NCBI GenBank assembly: GCA_016271365.2
Contig: CM028129.1
Location: 1,004,599,501 to 1,004,663,500, forward strand
Source: Neoceratodus forsteri
Lineage: Eukaryota; Chordata; Ceratodontiformes; Ceratodontidae
DNA: 64,000 nucleotides
Direction of reading: 5' to 3'
Part shown: piece after piece, positions 42,060-53,528 of the stretch
Layout of the letters: each line of letters opens with the position of its first letter
Position numbering within the stretch: the first letter of the stretch is position 1
Notes under the pieces: model-generated
The model's database searches: none
Seen by the model: the letters and a program-made list of their open reading frames with translations, nothing else
Told to the model about the DNA's origin: nothing
Position numbers and translations under genes: made by a program

Positions 42060-44900
42060 TGCTCAGTGGAGCAGTCCAGATGTGCCATAGTGCAACCAGG
42101 GATACCCCGTGGAGCAGGGCAGCAATGCAACAGCACAACCAGGGATGCAGAGGCCCACCACCCATGCCACAGATGGGCAGAGGAGCACACAGCAGAACAG
42201 ACATCGTCCCCCACACCCCATGCACTGCACAACCGGGGGACAGCTGGAATAACCACCAGCCCATGGATACTAGCAACCAACCCACAGCCGGGCCATGGTG
42301 CCCCAGCACACCCCCAGGCAAGCTGTGACTGGCACACAAGGAGGGCTGACCACCCCATGCCACACCATCCCACCAATGCAGAGCACACCCTGCACCACGA
42401 TCACCATACACCCTTCCCAGGAGTAGCGTCCAACAGTGGAGGACACCCCATGCATGCCACCACCCCCACTGTGACAATGCAACCCAGTGCACCATGTAGC
42501 CATGCAAGGCAGCCCCACCATGTGCACCCTGCAGTGGGTGGCAGCAAACAGCAATGCAACAACAGCATACACAGTGCCACCCTGCACATTCCCCTCAAGG
42601 TACAGCTGAGAGACCGACCATGCATCGGCACACGAGGTAACCCACATGCGACAGAGCATGCCCCGGACCCCACAACCAGCGGTACAGCACCCTGCACACC
42701 CTCCCAAGGACACATCCCATCCCAGCACTGGCCACAATAGCCAGCACAGACACACACAGTGTTGCATGGAAGCTTGCACCACACAGGATGCAACACAGTG
42801 CACAGACAAACAGCCACCCATACCCACGGGCACACCAACACAGGGACACAGTAGCGGGTCAACCAGGCCCCTGGCATGTGGCCACGGCAGCCGTGTGCAC
42901 ATGGCCAGAACCCCTCCATGGCACAGGTGTGCCAGCAACCCTGTGCAGGCACCACGATGCTGTATGCCACCAGCATGCAGCTGGAGCACAAGTGATAGAC
43001 AGTGGAGCACATCCCCTGCAACAGACATAAGTGACAGCATCAAGGTGGGACAACAACAGCAGAGGCAACAGTGCCACCTGAGGCAGATGTGCACCCCACC
43101 AGTGACAGGAGGCAACCCAGCATCACGCTGGGTACAGTGGCAGTCCATCATGGGCAGCCACCACTGCCATGCCAGCAGACTGTGCAGGTCGCAGACATGC
43201 AAGGGTGGCAGCTGCACAGGCCATGGATGGTCTGACAGGTGCACCATGGACACAGCGCATGCACTGTGTACCACTGCACACAGCATCCAGTGCACAGGAA
43301 ACAACACACAAACCACAGACAGTGACTGAGAGCTATGCCCACACCAAACTTGCCTCCCCTATGGACACACACACACACACCCCATGATAGCACCACCCCA
43401 ACACCATGCACAGCACTGCAGCTGAGCACCATTAGCCCACTGCAAATCAGAGACCACCACAGTAGGCATAACTAAACAAATGTATTAGAATTAGAAACAA
43501 AACTATGTACATATTTATAGTAAAAAATGGGGTGAGGGACACAAACTGGGTGGAGGTGGGTAAGGTGCAGGGGTAAACAAATGGGAGAGGGACGGAGGGG
43601 TGTGAGAGTGGGTCCAGGGGGGTTGTAGTAGTCCATGTGGACAGTCTTCAGTGGGAGCCCTGCTCCCCGCTCCTATGTCACCTCCTGCAAAGTCTTCTCC
43701 TCACGCCATGCCGATCCACACTCTCTAGAATGGACAGCTGGCTGCATAGTGCCCTTTCTATACAGACCATCCTCCATCCACCTAGGACAAGGGAGCAGAG
43801 TCAATAGGCATGAATGCACAGCCCCCTGCAGCCCACCCATTGTGCATGGCATACAGCTGTATGACACACCCCTGTAATGGTGTGCAACCACCCACAGTGA
43901 TTGTGTCCACAAGACCTGCCCACCCAGGTGCACACAGCCACATGGACTGCTGCACACACCCACCGCCCAAGTCCCGCACAGCACCACCATGGCTGTACAG
44001 TGACATGGCTTTGTGGTGCGAAGGCAGTGGCACAGCCATGTTCCCGGTGCATGCATGGACCACCAGTGATGCACTCCCAGACATGCAGTGCCACTGGACA
44101 GTGCTGACTGTACTATGTGGCGTGCACAGCAGTGGTGTCAGTGGATGGTGGCCATGCCTCACCGCCCGCCCTGCTACACAGCATGCACAGAAAATCCTGG
44201 ATGTAAAGCACTGTCATCAGGCTGGTCCTGGCACTGAGCCAGTAAGGGTCCTCCTGCATCGGGATGTTCCTCACACCACTGCTGCTCCTCCCTTGCATGG
44301 CATCATTCCTCAGGGCCTAGGGTGCAAACATGGAGAGAGGAACATTAGTACAATCCAGTAGCAAAGGCCCCCCCCACCCCCGGTTGCATACGATCCCATG
44401 TAGCCAAATCATTCAGCCCCCACCCCACCCCTATACCACCACCACCACCACCACCACTGCCCATACTGGACAGACCACCCCCGTGCGGTGGACACGTGTC
44501 CACCACGATACCCGTACAGACGTAACCAGTGTATGGATGGGGCACCTACCTGGCCATGGAACTGTGCCTCTCCTGGCTTGTGCCCACAGGCAGGCAAGCC
44601 TGTCTGGGACCCTCCACTGGAGGTCCCCGTACAGGGGGCTGCAGAAGCACCACTGGCACAATGGTGGCCGTGCCCTGCATTGCCTCCTATGCACAGCACG
44701 TCAGCAGTGCAGCAGGCATCTGCGTCATCAGCCTAGGCATGCACAGTTTGCTGTGTACCACACATGTCACAGAACTACGCCCTTGGCTGAGCACGTTCAA
44801 CACAATTACGCAAAGTGCAACAGCGTGATATTCAGCTGACATATGCAAATCAGCTAATCAGCCATTTAATGGCGCAGACACTGCATTTGCATACACTTAA
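42060..44900. other. GC-rich, C/A-biased non-coding half of the Harbinger element
   Basis: The plus strand is rich in C and A (CCAC, CACAC, GCACA words). Overlapping open frames of up to 348 codons exist on both strands, but their translations are low-complexity Cys/Trp/Val/Gly-rich (minus) or His/Pro/Thr-rich (plus) and match nothing I know. Poor stop-codon content explains them. I regard the region as non-coding. Confidence 0.6.
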
Positions 44901-44933
44901 AAATGTGCCTTGCCTCATTTGCATGTGTTGCGC

Positions 44934-44941
44934 TATAAAAA
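44934..44941 (+). promoter_or_regulatory. Putative TATA box of the Harbinger Myb-like gene
   Basis: CTATAAAAATG-type sequence (GCTATAAAAATGTGAC) lies about 155 bp upstream of the start codon at 45,090, in the correct orientation. Confidence 0.5.
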
Positions 44942-45089
44942 TGTGACATTGGGCTGCACTGGCTATAGTCGGTTACTGCAGTCTATTGTGGTGAGTTGCA
45001 TGCTGTTTGGGAGTGTGGACTGTGGTGTTTGGGACATGCATGGGACTGCACAGTCACAGGTAACACCTGTCATTCTCACAGGAGGAATA

Positions 45090-46619
45090 ATGACCGATTG
45101 TGAGGTGGAGGAAGAGGAATAGAGACGTGGGCGGAAGAGGAGGCCTAACTTCACCAAGGCAGAAACAGATGCCCTGTTTGAGGCCTACATCGACCAGGAG
45201 CTGCTGTTCAGCAGACACCAGGGAACACCACAGGCTCATGCTGCTGCATGGGAAGAGGTGGCGCATGCCATCAACCTGCATGGCAGCCACCAGCGGTCCT
45301 TGCAGGAGTGCAAAAAGAAGATGGGCTTGGACAGGCGGAGGATTAAGGAGAAGGTGGCTGCCATCAGGGCAGCACAGTCTGTGACTGGTGGGGGACAGCC
45401 AGACGTGCAACACCTGACCCCACAAGAAGAGCGGGTTGCTGGCAGCATGCAGTGTTGTGCCATAGAGGGTATTCCGGGTGGTGGATTCCAGACGGGTGGT
45501 AGCCCATCACTGCATGGTATGTCCTGGTCTGTCAATGGGGGGGCACAGGGTAGGTCACATACATTAATGCTACTGTTTTCCCTTATAGCTCCTGAGCATC
45601 TACCTGGGTCAGCAGTGGTGGGCTTCTCCACTGAGGGCGGTAGCATGGAGATAGAGGAGGGCCTGTCCACCTCCACAGGCATATGAGGGTCAGGGCAACA
45701 GTGGGACTGCCTGGATGTCCAGACTGATGTTGGTGGAGCAGGTGTGGAGGAGGCCCTGCCCATGTCCCAGCATCCATGGATGCCAGCATGCTGAGACTCG
45801 GGCTGGTGCCAGATCCATCACTGATGATGATAGAGCTAACGTCATGGGCAGTGATATGTGTGGGCCACAGGATGGCCACACAGCAGGTGACATCACAAGC
45901 ATGGCTGTGGGTGGTGCTGCCATGGAGGCCTGCGTGACATCACAGTCCCAGCCTGTGCCTGTCTGCACCAGTGTGGCAGCACTGGTGTGAGTCCAGGACA
46001 GTGGGGCTGTTGTGGCCACTGCAGTGGCACCGTTGAGCCCTGGAGAGCGGCAGCCAGAGGGGCAGTGTCAGCAGTTGGCCAATGGCCATGGGGTAGAGTA
46101 TCAGGGGGTGGCATCAGTGTACCACCTGTGGACATGCTCAGGCCTGGCCCTGGTGTGCAGCACCCACCCTCAAGGGGTGCTGACCATCAGGGCCACAAAC
46201 ACCATGAGGGACAGCATGCCAGTCAGGCAGATGACCTCTTAGATGAGCACACCTGCATACTCCAAGCATCAGTCAATCAGCAGGTGCAGCTTGTGACGGC
46301 AGTGGATGCACTCAGTGCGGCTCTGCACCAGGCAGAGGAGTGGCACAGCAGAGACACCGCTCTTCTCCTGGCAGGGATGGACTGGTTACAGGAGGATGTG
46401 ACTGCTGCCATTGACAGGCAGACACAGGCAATCACAGCTGTCATGGCCACAATGGGCACACAGTTATTTGCCCATGCGTCACAGACACCACGCAGTGCAA
46501 TGTCCACCCTCCATTCCCAGTGTCATGCGACACCCTCCTTGTCAACACTGGGTTCAGCTGTGGGCATCCCAAGCACGCCTGGCGCAGGCATGTTTGGTGT
46601 GCTGCAGACCCCTGCGTGA
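45090..46619 (+). pseudogene. Harbinger Myb/SANT-like DNA-binding protein (NAIF1-like)
   Basis: From ATG 45,090 the frame has an acidic start and a TAG at 45,120. The conserved trihelix then reads KRRPNFTKAETDALFEAYI, WEEVAHAINLHG and RSLQECKKKMGLDRRRIKEKV, followed by VTGGG. This is the Myb/SANT-like domain found in the second protein of vertebrate Harbingers and in the domesticated NAIF1. It would bring the nuclease to the transposon ends. The frame is open to TGA 45,684, broken between there and 45,987 by several stops, and resumes in the same frame to 46,619. The last part is a helical segment (VTAVDALSAALHQAEEW, MDWLQEDVTAAIDRQTQAI) typical of the C-terminus. A GTAGGT...TTATAG pair at 45,549-45,589 is too short to be a credible intron. 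Confidence 0.82.
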
Positions 46620-47144
46620 GCATGGTCACATTCACGCAGTGGAACCCTTGGGGGACCGTCAGTGCCACCCCATGAGGCCATTGGTCAGACTGTCACTGCT
46701 GACTGGTCTCGGCGGGGCCACCCATGCATCCGTGGTTGCCGTGGCATTGTGGCATGTGACTGACCTGTCTCCCAGCATGGCTACTGTCTGATGCTGCCCT
46801 GTGTGCATTGTGTTGTTCACCGTGCAATGCACGGGTGGGGTACCCGGCCCTGCACGCATGCACACATTCCATCTGCACACCCTCCTGGCTGCTGTCCACT
46901 GTAGCATGTGCATGATGATGCCTGCATTGTGCTGTCCGCCACTGTGCAATGGTGCCCAGCGTCTGACACATGCACAATGACAGGCACTGGGCGTCGTGGT
47001 CTGTGGATGTGTGTGTGGCTAGGGGTGGCAGTCGGGTTGGCATGCCTCCTACTCTTTGTGCATATCTTGTGAGGTGTGTGTGTGTGTGTGACCACGTTCT
47101 GTGTTAGACCTAGCCCATCCCTGGCAGCGTATGCGGTTCCATGT

Positions 47145-48648
47145 TCAGCCAATTCCCTTAATGACATGCACCCCTGGTGTTTGTCCATGCGTGTTTGTGG
47201 GTTGTGCCATTACCATTGGTGGTTGCACATGGCCCCATGACTTACGGGTTGGCTGAAGTGCTCCTCTGTGATGGTGTCCCGGTGCAGCTGTGCCAGTCGA
47301 ATCAGTCGGGGGTCCCTTCACCCAAGGGGGCTGCTCATCACCATTTTCACCAGTGTCCTCATTGTCCCCATCGCTGTCCCCCTCTTCGACCTGTATGGCT
47401 ATCCCACAGTCATTGGCCATGTTGTGCAGGATGCAACAGGCCAGGAATAGCCCACAGGCCTTTGAGGGGCTGTACTGTTGGGCACCGCCAGATGTGTCCA
47501 GGCAACGGAAACGTGCCTTCAGCATCCCGAACACCCATTCGATGACATTGCGTGTGGTGGCATGTGCCTCATTGTAGCGTTGCTGCGATGGGGTTGCGGG
47601 CCAGCGGTATGGTGTGAGCAGTCAGTGACGGAGTGGGTATCCACTGTCACCTGTGTGTAGAGGGTGGAAGTTAGTTTGGTGATCAGATTCACCCTGCCTT
47701 GGGCCATCTAGGCCAATACCCATGTCACCTCTGACTATGCTCCTCCCAAGCTCCATGTCTTTCTGCGTGGTTTGCATACTCACCCACTAAGTGGCCAGTG
47801 GGGATGTCCCCACTCTCAAATCTGTGGCACAGTGCTGACTGGTGCCAGATGAAGGCATCATGTGCTCCCCCAGGGTGCGTGGCACAGACATTGATTATGC
47901 ACCCCCTGGCATCGCACACCACCTGGCAGTTGATGCTTGCATACCCTTCCGATTATGATGTGGCCCTTCTGGGGCCAGGTGGTGTGCAGATGACCACATG
48001 GGTGCAGTCTATTGCCCCAAGCATGCCAGGTATATATGCTACCCTGTGAAACTCCTGTATGTTTGCTGTGCGCTCCGCTGGTGTGCTGGGGAAATGGATG
48101 TACTCCGCAGCATGTGGCAGCAGTGCACTGAGGAACTGGGTGAGGTGGAGTGACGTGACTGACTGGGTTATGCCTGTCGTGTCCCCTGTTGGTCTCTGGA
48201 AGGTACCCGTGGTGAGCAGGCACATGCAAGCTGTCACTTTGGTCTCCACTGACAGAGCATGGCTCCATAGTGTGGGTGCCTGCATCACATCACTGCACAG
48301 CTCACAGAGCCACCTCAGAATTGCCCGTTCAGGCGGTACGGCCCACGATCTCAGTATCGGTGCACAGCTGGCCAGCGGGCTCTGTACTGCCTGTTGGGGC
48401 ATACCGCCAGCGGGGCCCTTCCACGGCCGCCGCCTGCTGCCTGAATTCTCACCCCCCTCATAACTGCCCCCATCTTGATGGTGGCACTGGCCATGTCCCT
48501 GGCTTGTGTTCCCCCCGGTAGCTGTTTCTGTGTTCCCCCCGCTGTCCTTGCTGCTACTTCCCCTGCACCGGGAACACCTTCTTGTGGTGGCCTCAGTGCT
48601 GTGTTTCACTTCCCCCTTTTGCACTGCACTGTGGCTGTGGCTCCCCAC
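47145..48648 (-). pseudogene. HARBI1-type DDE nuclease of the Harbinger element, frameshifted
   Basis: The minus-strand frame 48,648-47,953 contains a low-complexity N-terminus (possibly untranslated). A DNA-binding helical region (SVETKVTACMCLLTTGTFQ, TSLHLTQFLSALLPH) is followed by the first catalytic block MLGAIDCTHVVI. A frameshift near 47,945 leads to INCQVVCDARGCIINV with the second Asp and GAHDAFIW (47,922-47,725). A further change leads to GDSGYPLRHWLLTPY, and then to TTRNVIEWVFGMLKARFRCL (about 47,560-47,500) with the catalytic Glu. LACCILHNMAN and an acidic tail close the gene at 47,145. All three acidic residues are present, yet the reading frame is broken at least twice. The 46,620-47,144 stretch between the two genes is non-coding. 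Confidence 0.88.
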
Positions 48649-48839
48649 ACCTTCCCTTTTCCTGTGGGTTCCAGGTGCTCTGTCTCTGTCCTGCCCTGTG
48701 TGTGTGTGTGTTGCCTGTGTGGCTGGTTATGGTTCAGCAACATGTGCCTTCCCTGTAGCTTTCTTGTGCCTCTCTCTTGTTCCTTTTTATTTTGGCTCAT
48801 TTCTGCTATTGCACAACTTCAGCTTGCTCCCCTATTGCG

Positions 48840-49050
48840 CTTGGCGCATGTTGTTGAATATCGCACTGTGCCATTTATGCATGGTTCTTCCCCCTTCAGT
48901 TGCACATGCATTCATTATCATTGCGCTCTTGCGCAGTGTGATTTGGGGGGTGCATCTGCCTCCCACTGAATATCGCAGAATGGCGCATTTTCGGACTTGC
49001 GCTGGCGCATCCCTATTGCGCATGGCGCAACCCTTTTGAATATCTGGGCC
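48840..49050. repeat. Harbinger right subterminal repeats
   Basis: Short phrases recur: TTGAATATCGCA and ACTGAATATCGCA, and TTGCGC(T/A) with TGGCGCA(T/A) at several positions. They resemble those of the left end (41,940-42,060: GAATATCGCACC, CCATGGCGCAAC, CCATAGCGCAAC). Confidence 0.75.
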
Positions 49051-49605
49051 AGCATGTATTCTTTTGCACCGACTCTAAGCAAAGCTGTAGATATATTTTA
49101 AGACTGTGTGCTTTGAAATGATTCTGAGAGAGAAACATTATAATTTTACATTCTGTCTTTTCTTTGTAACATATTATTTATTTTCTTATTTAGTTAAGCT
49201 TTAGATTAATACCTTTGAGCCATGAGCTCTTTTACAAAGGTTCCAAGTCAGATATATTACAGAAACATTATACAGGTAATGGTTACAAACCTACTGCATG
49301 ACTTTTAATTTTTTGATAGTGTTACTATAGACATTTATTTTGTAACAAAAGCATAAAGCTACATTTGACAGATCCCTGTAAATACAGGGACCCTGTAATC
49401 CAAAAATCTTGAGATACACATGTTTCCAAAGAGAATCAATAGTCCTTTGTAGCCATGGCTGTGTAAATGAAAAACGGATGTTTTTCTCAGTCTTAAAAGA
49501 CAAAGACACCCACCACACTGCCAACAGGACCATGGGCTCCAGAAAGGCCATCTATATTTTAAACATACATAAAAGACATTGCTTTTCCTACATGCCTAAT
49601 GAGGG
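49051..49605. other. Polinton DNA between Harbinger and right TIR
   Basis: No gene. TGTGTAAATGAAAAAC(A/G)GATGTTTTT...TCA(A/G)TCTTAAAA occurs here (49,466) and before the Harbinger (41,627) in the same orientation, so this subterminal part holds an internal direct repeat older than the Harbinger insertion. Confidence 0.7.
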
Positions 49606-49632
49606 ACACACACACACACACACACGCACATG

Positions 49633-49676
<44 letters not shown>
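49606..49676. repeat. (CA)n microsatellite at inner edge of right TIR
   Basis: A CA run with a few interruptions (CGCACATGCACACATA). It is the counterpart of the (GT)n at 24,764-24,810. Confidence 0.95.
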
Positions 49677-49677
<1 letters not shown>

Positions 49678-50688
49678 CATACTGCCAGCATGTTGCAATG
49701 CTATCCAGAGAAAACTGTTGAACCATCTTGTTTACATGCAGGTCCCTGATTTAGCTTATAAATGTTACATGCATATACATAAAGGCATCCTTTTGGTACT
49801 AGTTTTACACATTTTATAACTTGTTATAAAACAAAAAAAGGGTACTCACACAGGCAGATGGATTTCCCTTGGGGGCTCTCCAAACATATCTGTGAAACCT
49901 CTGCACGATCAGGTAACCTCTTAGATACTTCTTTCTGAAAATATCCTAATCAAAAAAACACACACATGCCCCTGCAGTTATACACCCAAGCTGACAGGGG
50001 GCACATAACACTACATAAACCCTAACTTATTTTTTTGGGGGTGGGTGGGGGCACGGTGGTAAAGAGGGACAGGGGTTCGAGCCAGGATGGTGGGGTGCAG
50101 GAGAAAGGAGGGGACAGGAGTTTGAGCTAGAGTGGTGGGGCTCAGGTTCCAGCCAGGATGGCATGGCAGGGGTTCGAGGAGTGTATGAAAAGGAGGAACG
50201 TAGGATGCTTACAAAATGGTGGGTGGTAGGGGTTTGAGGAGTGCACAAGATGGAGGGGCGCAGGACACTTACAAAATGGTGGGTGGCAGGGGTTCGAGGA
50301 GTGTATGAAAAGGAGAGGTGCAGGACACTTACAAAATGGTGGGTGGCAGGGGTTCAAGGAGTGTATGAGAATGAGGGGCATAGGATGCTTACAAAATGGT
50401 GGTGTTATGTCACTTCCAGGGTTTCAGTGTAGGTCATTTCCTACGCAAGTGGGTGGGACATGGGTTTGAACGTGTGCCATTTCCTACACAAGGGCCGGGA
50501 CACGAGTCGAGCTTACGTCACTTCAGCCAGAAGTGGGTGGGGATAGTGCATTTTAGGGAGGGACTTCCAGTTTAACAAGGGACAATTCTGATTGGTCCAT
50601 TTTAGGCCATGCCCACCTGTCAAATGACGTGGCATGTACTTATTGGCTGAAATTTAACATTTGATGAGATATATGAACTTATACTACT
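49677..50688 (-). repeat. Polinton right terminal inverted repeat
   Basis: It is the reverse complement of 23,759-24,763 and ends CTTATACTACT at 50,688. It includes the mirrored 60-bp minisatellite (CTTACAAAATGG at 50,209, 50,269, 50,329 and 50,389) and the two ATTGG boxes near the end. Confidence 0.95.
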
Positions 50689-50694
50689 ATTGTT
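50689..50694. repeat. Polinton target-site duplication, right copy (ATTGTT)
   Basis: Identical to 23,753-23,758 and directly adjacent to the TIR end. Confidence 0.95.
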
Positions 50695-53240
50695 CTAGAG
50701 ATACATTATTTGTTAACACCCCTACATAATCCCTTAATTTACTTTGATTTTAATAGCTTGTAAATATTCCATGATTAGGATATTGGCCGTATATGGGAAT
50801 GCATCAGTCATTTCCTTAGATAGAATCGTGGGATATTTATTGTCTATAATGCCAAGTAATGGTTCTTTATAAATTTCAGAGGAGAATTAAGGATGATGTA
50901 ATTTTTCACTTTGCTCATCTCTTGTGAAGTAAAACTGGCTTCCTTAATTATTTATTGGCCAAAAAGATCAAGTTTTGTCACCTCATGAACACCAGATTCT
51001 GATATAACCTACTGTTTTTCATTATTCAATAAGTTTAATGTTACATTTATCTCTTGTGCCACATTTGAAGTGTTGAGTGCATCCTCATCTTTATTTCCCC
51101 CACTACGTTCTCTTAAATCTGATGTGCAAAACTTACCTATAGCCTGCTGCCCAGTCAACATATTTTTTTTCTTATTTTTTTGTTTTGGGGTAGAGGCCTG
51201 TCCCCTTTCCCCTCTTTTTTACTATCCACCAAATCATTCTTTTCTTGTTGTAATACATGCTTTCTCCTGGATATTCTAACATAGTGTAGTGTTGATTGAT
51301 TTCCCTGAATGGAACAGTTTTGGATATGTTTAGGATGCATCAAACCCTGTGGTTCCTTCTCTTTTTTCAGAGACTTTATATAATTGAAAACTGGATTATC
51401 TTGGACCATACTAACTCCTTGTTACATTGAGAGCAATGACTATTCGTGAAGTAGACCTTTATCTTTACCTGGGATATGTGTGAGGCTTTTGGGGAACTTT
51501 AAGAATCTGAGCCACAACTAGTTTTTGATTCTTTTTTGAAGGTGTTATGGGGAAGCCGTCTGTATCTAATGTTTCCATTTGTAATTTTTCTTTGTACTTC
51601 TTGTTTCCATGTTAAACAACTTTTTTTAAATACTTACAGTACTTATTAAAGTGTCAGAAGAACAATTATACTGAAGAAAAGAGAAAGAATGAAAAGTCAA
51701 TAGTGCAAAAAGTCCTTTTTCTTCCCAGTGAATGCACAATGACTAATAACATTTTCATGGCGTACAATCTTCAACAGATTTGCAGGAAGAATCTATATGA
51801 ACATAGGACATTGCCAGCAGAAACAGGCAGTAATGATCTAGTGAGTCTGCTCAAGTATGTTGCTTGGTCAATACCCTATACGTACGTTTTGTTAAACTGA
51901 ATCTCTCTCAACCATCCAGGGAAAGTGAATAGTCTTTAAGGTTATGCAGTGATAAAAAACCCAGATTTTTATAGGAAGCAGCACTCCACATATTGTATGT
52001 GTTTTAATCATGGTGTTTGACTATTAAGTCCCCAAGCCCTCTCATACTTAAGTTCACGATACCGTCAACAGAAAAAAATAAATATGAAAAAACAAATGAT
52101 GCTGAATGTCTCAATTTACCAGTTTTTACAGCAGCAGATAAACATCCCTAAATAGAATAAACTGAGTTAAGTTTATTCTTGCATGTTTTTATTCCATTTT
52201 TTATACATAATATTGCAGCACCTAATGCCTTGTAAAATTGACCAAAATACATTGAATACTTTAAATACTTTAAAACTATTTACTTTTAAAATTTTCATAA
52301 ATTTGAACATAAAAAGAGAGAAAAGTTGTGCAAAACTTTGGTTGGGTAACAAATTAAAATCCGTTTTCCCCATTTGTTCAAACTTAACAGTAGTAACTGC
52401 TTTTTTTCTATGCCTAAAATACTTTTATCATTAAAAAAGATGACCAGCTGCTCTTTTCCAGCATTCTGCAGCAGTGTTCTTGCATCAAGGCTCATGCAAG
52501 TTCTAAGAGCCCAGTGCATCCTGGCTTATCAAATACTGGATGAGACCATGATATCATACCTTCACTAGGCTCACCAAAGAAAGAGCATGAAAATTAAAAT
52601 TCCAGATTACAACCTAGTGTTTTAAATAAAATAATAATTTATCACATTCAGAAATCAAAAAGAAAACCCTCATATACACAAAGTATTGCTTATTTTAAGG
52701 ATGTTTAAACGACTGCTGCTAGCTGTTGCTTATATCAGTATCTCACTGTTTATAGATTTTGCTTTTTGTGTTATTTATATGTCACAATGGAACAGATAAA
52801 CTAGTCTCCTCCCTTTTGCCCCAAAGCTATCCTTGTCATTTGTCCCTTCTACATCTTTTACAACTATCCCCCTTGATGCTTCTTTTTCTCCTCTTTCCTT
52901 CCAATGCTGATTCCACATGTTTCTGAGTTAGGCCAAAGTGTTTTGTTTCTACTTTCTTTCTAGCTTTAGGAACAGGTGCAGTCACAGATGGGAATCCAAC
53001 CCCGTTCTTTGTCTCTTTGTCCTTCCTCTCTGTGTGTCTCCTTCAGCACTCTGTTTTCCTCTTCCTTGGCCCAGTACAGCCTCTGAATCGCTGTCAACAT
53101 GGGAGAATGGTCACATACAGAATGCGGGGTCAATGGGGATAGCTGAGAATAACTGCAGCAGACACACAATTTGTAGAAAGGTAAACTGAAAAAGAATAGT
53201 ATGTAGCCAGCAGGAGGGCTTGTCCACTCCATGTGGAAAT
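50695..53240. other. About 2.5 kb without recognised gene
   Basis: Up to about 51,640 the minus strand is Lys-rich in places (SRRKHVLQQEKND, NKKIRKKI) and may be the far side of the LINE-E-like region split by the Polinton. Beyond that, the sequence is AT-rich with only short frames lacking motifs. Confidence 0.3.
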
Positions 53241-53528
53241 GTCAACACAATGTCTGAACTCTGACTTCCACCACTTCACCAGTAAGCAACCACCTCTAAT
53301 TTCACTCCATTAACCACAAACATCTGCTGGCTCATGTCCAACTAATTTCTTACCCATCTAACTGTGTCCTTCACAGCACCCAGATCCTCTAGCTTCTTCT
53401 GCAACCTTCTGTGAGGCATTGAGTTGAAAGCCTTGCTGAATTTTCTCCGCAAGCCTTATTACCCGGTCAAAAAATACTGTCAGGATGTTCTAACAAGATC
53501 TGCCTACCATGAATCTGTACTGTTTATT
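53241..53528 (-). mobile_element. LINE C, downstream part: RT continuation after nested insertions
   Basis: On the minus strand the frame reads FMVGRSC (about 53,515), NILTVFFDRVIRLAEK and then KAFNSMPHRRLQKKLEDLG with VRWVRNW (about 53,450-53,340). These RT motifs directly follow, in protein order, the VDYLESNRLQD block at 61,860-61,895. The piece is therefore the continuation of LINE C, separated from its upstream half by 8.3 kb of later insertions. It fades out near 53,241. Confidence 0.8.

Larger units (their letters stand above)
41850..49050. mobile_element. PIF/Harbinger DNA transposon nested in the Polinton
   Basis: The termini are a perfect 16-bp inverted repeat: GGCCCAGATATTCAAA at 41,850-41,865 and TTTGAATATCTGGGCC at 49,035-49,050. 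The element encodes the two proteins of the superfamily, a Myb/SANT-like protein (+, 45.1-46.6 kb) and a HARBI1-type nuclease (-, 47.1-48.6 kb). Subterminal zones at both ends repeat short phrases (TGAATATCGCA, ATGGCGCAA, TTGCGCAT), which could be transposase-binding sites. The GC content is much higher than in the surrounding DNA. The expected 3-bp target duplication is not evident, perhaps because the left flank is a CA microsatellite. The element is inactive because both genes are broken. Confidence 0.92.
23759..50688. mobile_element. Maverick/Polinton DNA transposon, complete ends, nested insertions
   Basis: The 26.9-kb element is bounded by about 1.0-kb terminal inverted repeats starting AGTAGTATAAGTTC and by a perfect 6-bp duplication. 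It encodes the diagnostic set: RVE-type integrase, penton-like and double-jelly-roll capsid proteins, adenain-like protease, packaging ATPase and protein-primed PolB. Removing the 7.2-kb Harbinger and the 1.2-kb LINE leaves about 18.6 kb, the usual Polinton size. The left half is read on + and the right half on -, converging near 34.2 kb. About a dozen mismatches separate the two TIRs over their first 140 bp, many of them at CpG sites, so the copy is old. Most genes are broken, and the element cannot be autonomous now. Confidence 0.97.

Noticed and set aside
42059..44839. Many overlapping open frames of 60-348 codons on both strands
   Set aside because: Their translations are low-complexity (His/Pro/Thr or Cys/Trp/Val rich), overlap on opposite strands and match no family. 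The composition simply avoids stop codons.
45549..45589. Mini-intron in the Harbinger Myb-like gene (GTAGGT...TTATAG)
   Set aside because: At 41 bp it is too short for a vertebrate spliceosomal intron, and the frame is open through it.
52938..53232. Short open frames on both strands
   Set aside because: No domain, no conservation signal and no partner exon. They overlap each other in antisense.
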